In this document: piece after piece, positions 63,708 to 64,000 of the stretch
Numbering within the stretch: position 1 is the first letter of the stretch
How the letters are laid out: every line of letters begins with the position of its first letter
NCBI RefSeq assembly: GCF_907164555.1
Contig: NZ_CAJQZC010000003.1
Span: 186,001-250,000, forward strand
DNA length: 64,000 bases
Direction: 5' to 3'
DNA from: Paraburkholderia saeva
GTDB taxonomy: Bacteria > Pseudomonadota > Gammaproteobacteria > Burkholderiales > Burkholderiaceae
Program-made: the position numbers and the translations under genes
The notes under the pieces: model-generated
Told to the model about the DNA's origin: nothing
The model's database searches: none
Seen by the model: the letters and a program-made list of their open reading frames with translations, nothing else

Positions 63708-64000
63708 GCGAAGTGGCGACAAAGAGGTCGCGTAGTGGTTCGGAAGATCCGGCGCATGCGGCGTTCGTGTTAACCCATAGCGTAACAGCGACATTCCGCG
63801 CGCCGCTTCGCTGACGTTTTGCAAGAAACGGCCGGACATGATGCACGTATGCGACCTCGCGGTTTGTGGCCGGACGGAGTTCAATGCGCAGTGGCCTCGA
63901 CGCACAAACGGCAATCACAGCGTATGGTGTGCGACCCGTGTCTGCAGATATGCGATGCATGCTGGACCGTGTAGCCGCCAGGCGACAGTACAAGCTTATT
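63708..64000. other. Right-edge intergenic region
   Basis: I see no gene, terminator or repeat that I can support in the last 293 bases. Open frames crossing it are shadows of the thioredoxin gene or short Arg-rich frames. Confidence 0.4.

Overview
The window looks like chromosome 1 of a Burkholderiaceae member, most probably Paraburkholderia or a close relative. The base composition is GC-rich. The gene families are ones typical of this group: DUF3563, BPSS1780, DUF4148, the short chromate-transporter pair, and the xseB-ispA-dxs and rpsU-yqeY-dnaG-rpoD blocks. Genus assignment is inference; no rRNA or marker search was possible. I saw no CRISPR array, prophage or plasmid backbone.

Positions 1-33,260 are mostly core genome. 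In order they hold modA with a ModE-like operator, a PAP2 phosphatase, a PHB-depolymerase-type esterase and a DNA photolyase. Then come the ohrR-ohr peroxide pair with a perfect palindromic operator, homoserine kinase with a membrane protein, and AMP nucleosidase. A split chromate transporter faces a LysR regulator, and a LOG-family protein faces polA. These are followed by NDH-2, a Tat-exported dienelactone hydrolase, a sulfurtransferase and an orphan Rieske oxygenase next to the isoprenoid genes xseB-ispA-dxs. folE2, tsaD, a BaiN-type flavoprotein and the macromolecular synthesis operon rpsU-yqeY-dnaG-rpoD complete the block. Directly after rpoD is a tRNA gene with a CAU anticodon but an 88-nt class-II-like shape.

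Positions 33,260-49,400 are more accessory. A selenium module (permease, mnmH/selU, selD) is flanked by apparent mobile-element and ATPase debris. Next is a compact catabolic cluster (37,832-46,432): a Rieske oxygenase, an aldehyde dehydrogenase, a rubredoxin-fused FAD reductase, a DAO-type flavoenzyme, an EutQ-like cupin, a LysR regulator and an MFS transporter. Together they make a plausible uptake, C-N or C-H oxygenation and aldehyde oxidation route for an unidentified, perhaps quaternary-amine, substrate. The cluster ends in a truncated M24 peptidase gene, a small membrane protein and a complete IS701-family element (47,579-49,038).

Positions 49,400-64,000 are a mosaic. They hold a diguanylate cyclase overlapping a membrane protein gene, decayed SDR and GNAT genes, VOC and AhpD-like proteins, and a secreted phospholipase C/acid phosphatase next to a di-heme peroxidase. 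A DUF4148 protein, an alpha/beta hydrolase, an aromatic aminotransferase, a ketopantoate-reductase-like enzyme and a serine/threonine dehydratase follow. The window ends with a TlpA-like membrane thioredoxin preceded by a 28-residue ORF that overlaps its TTG start.
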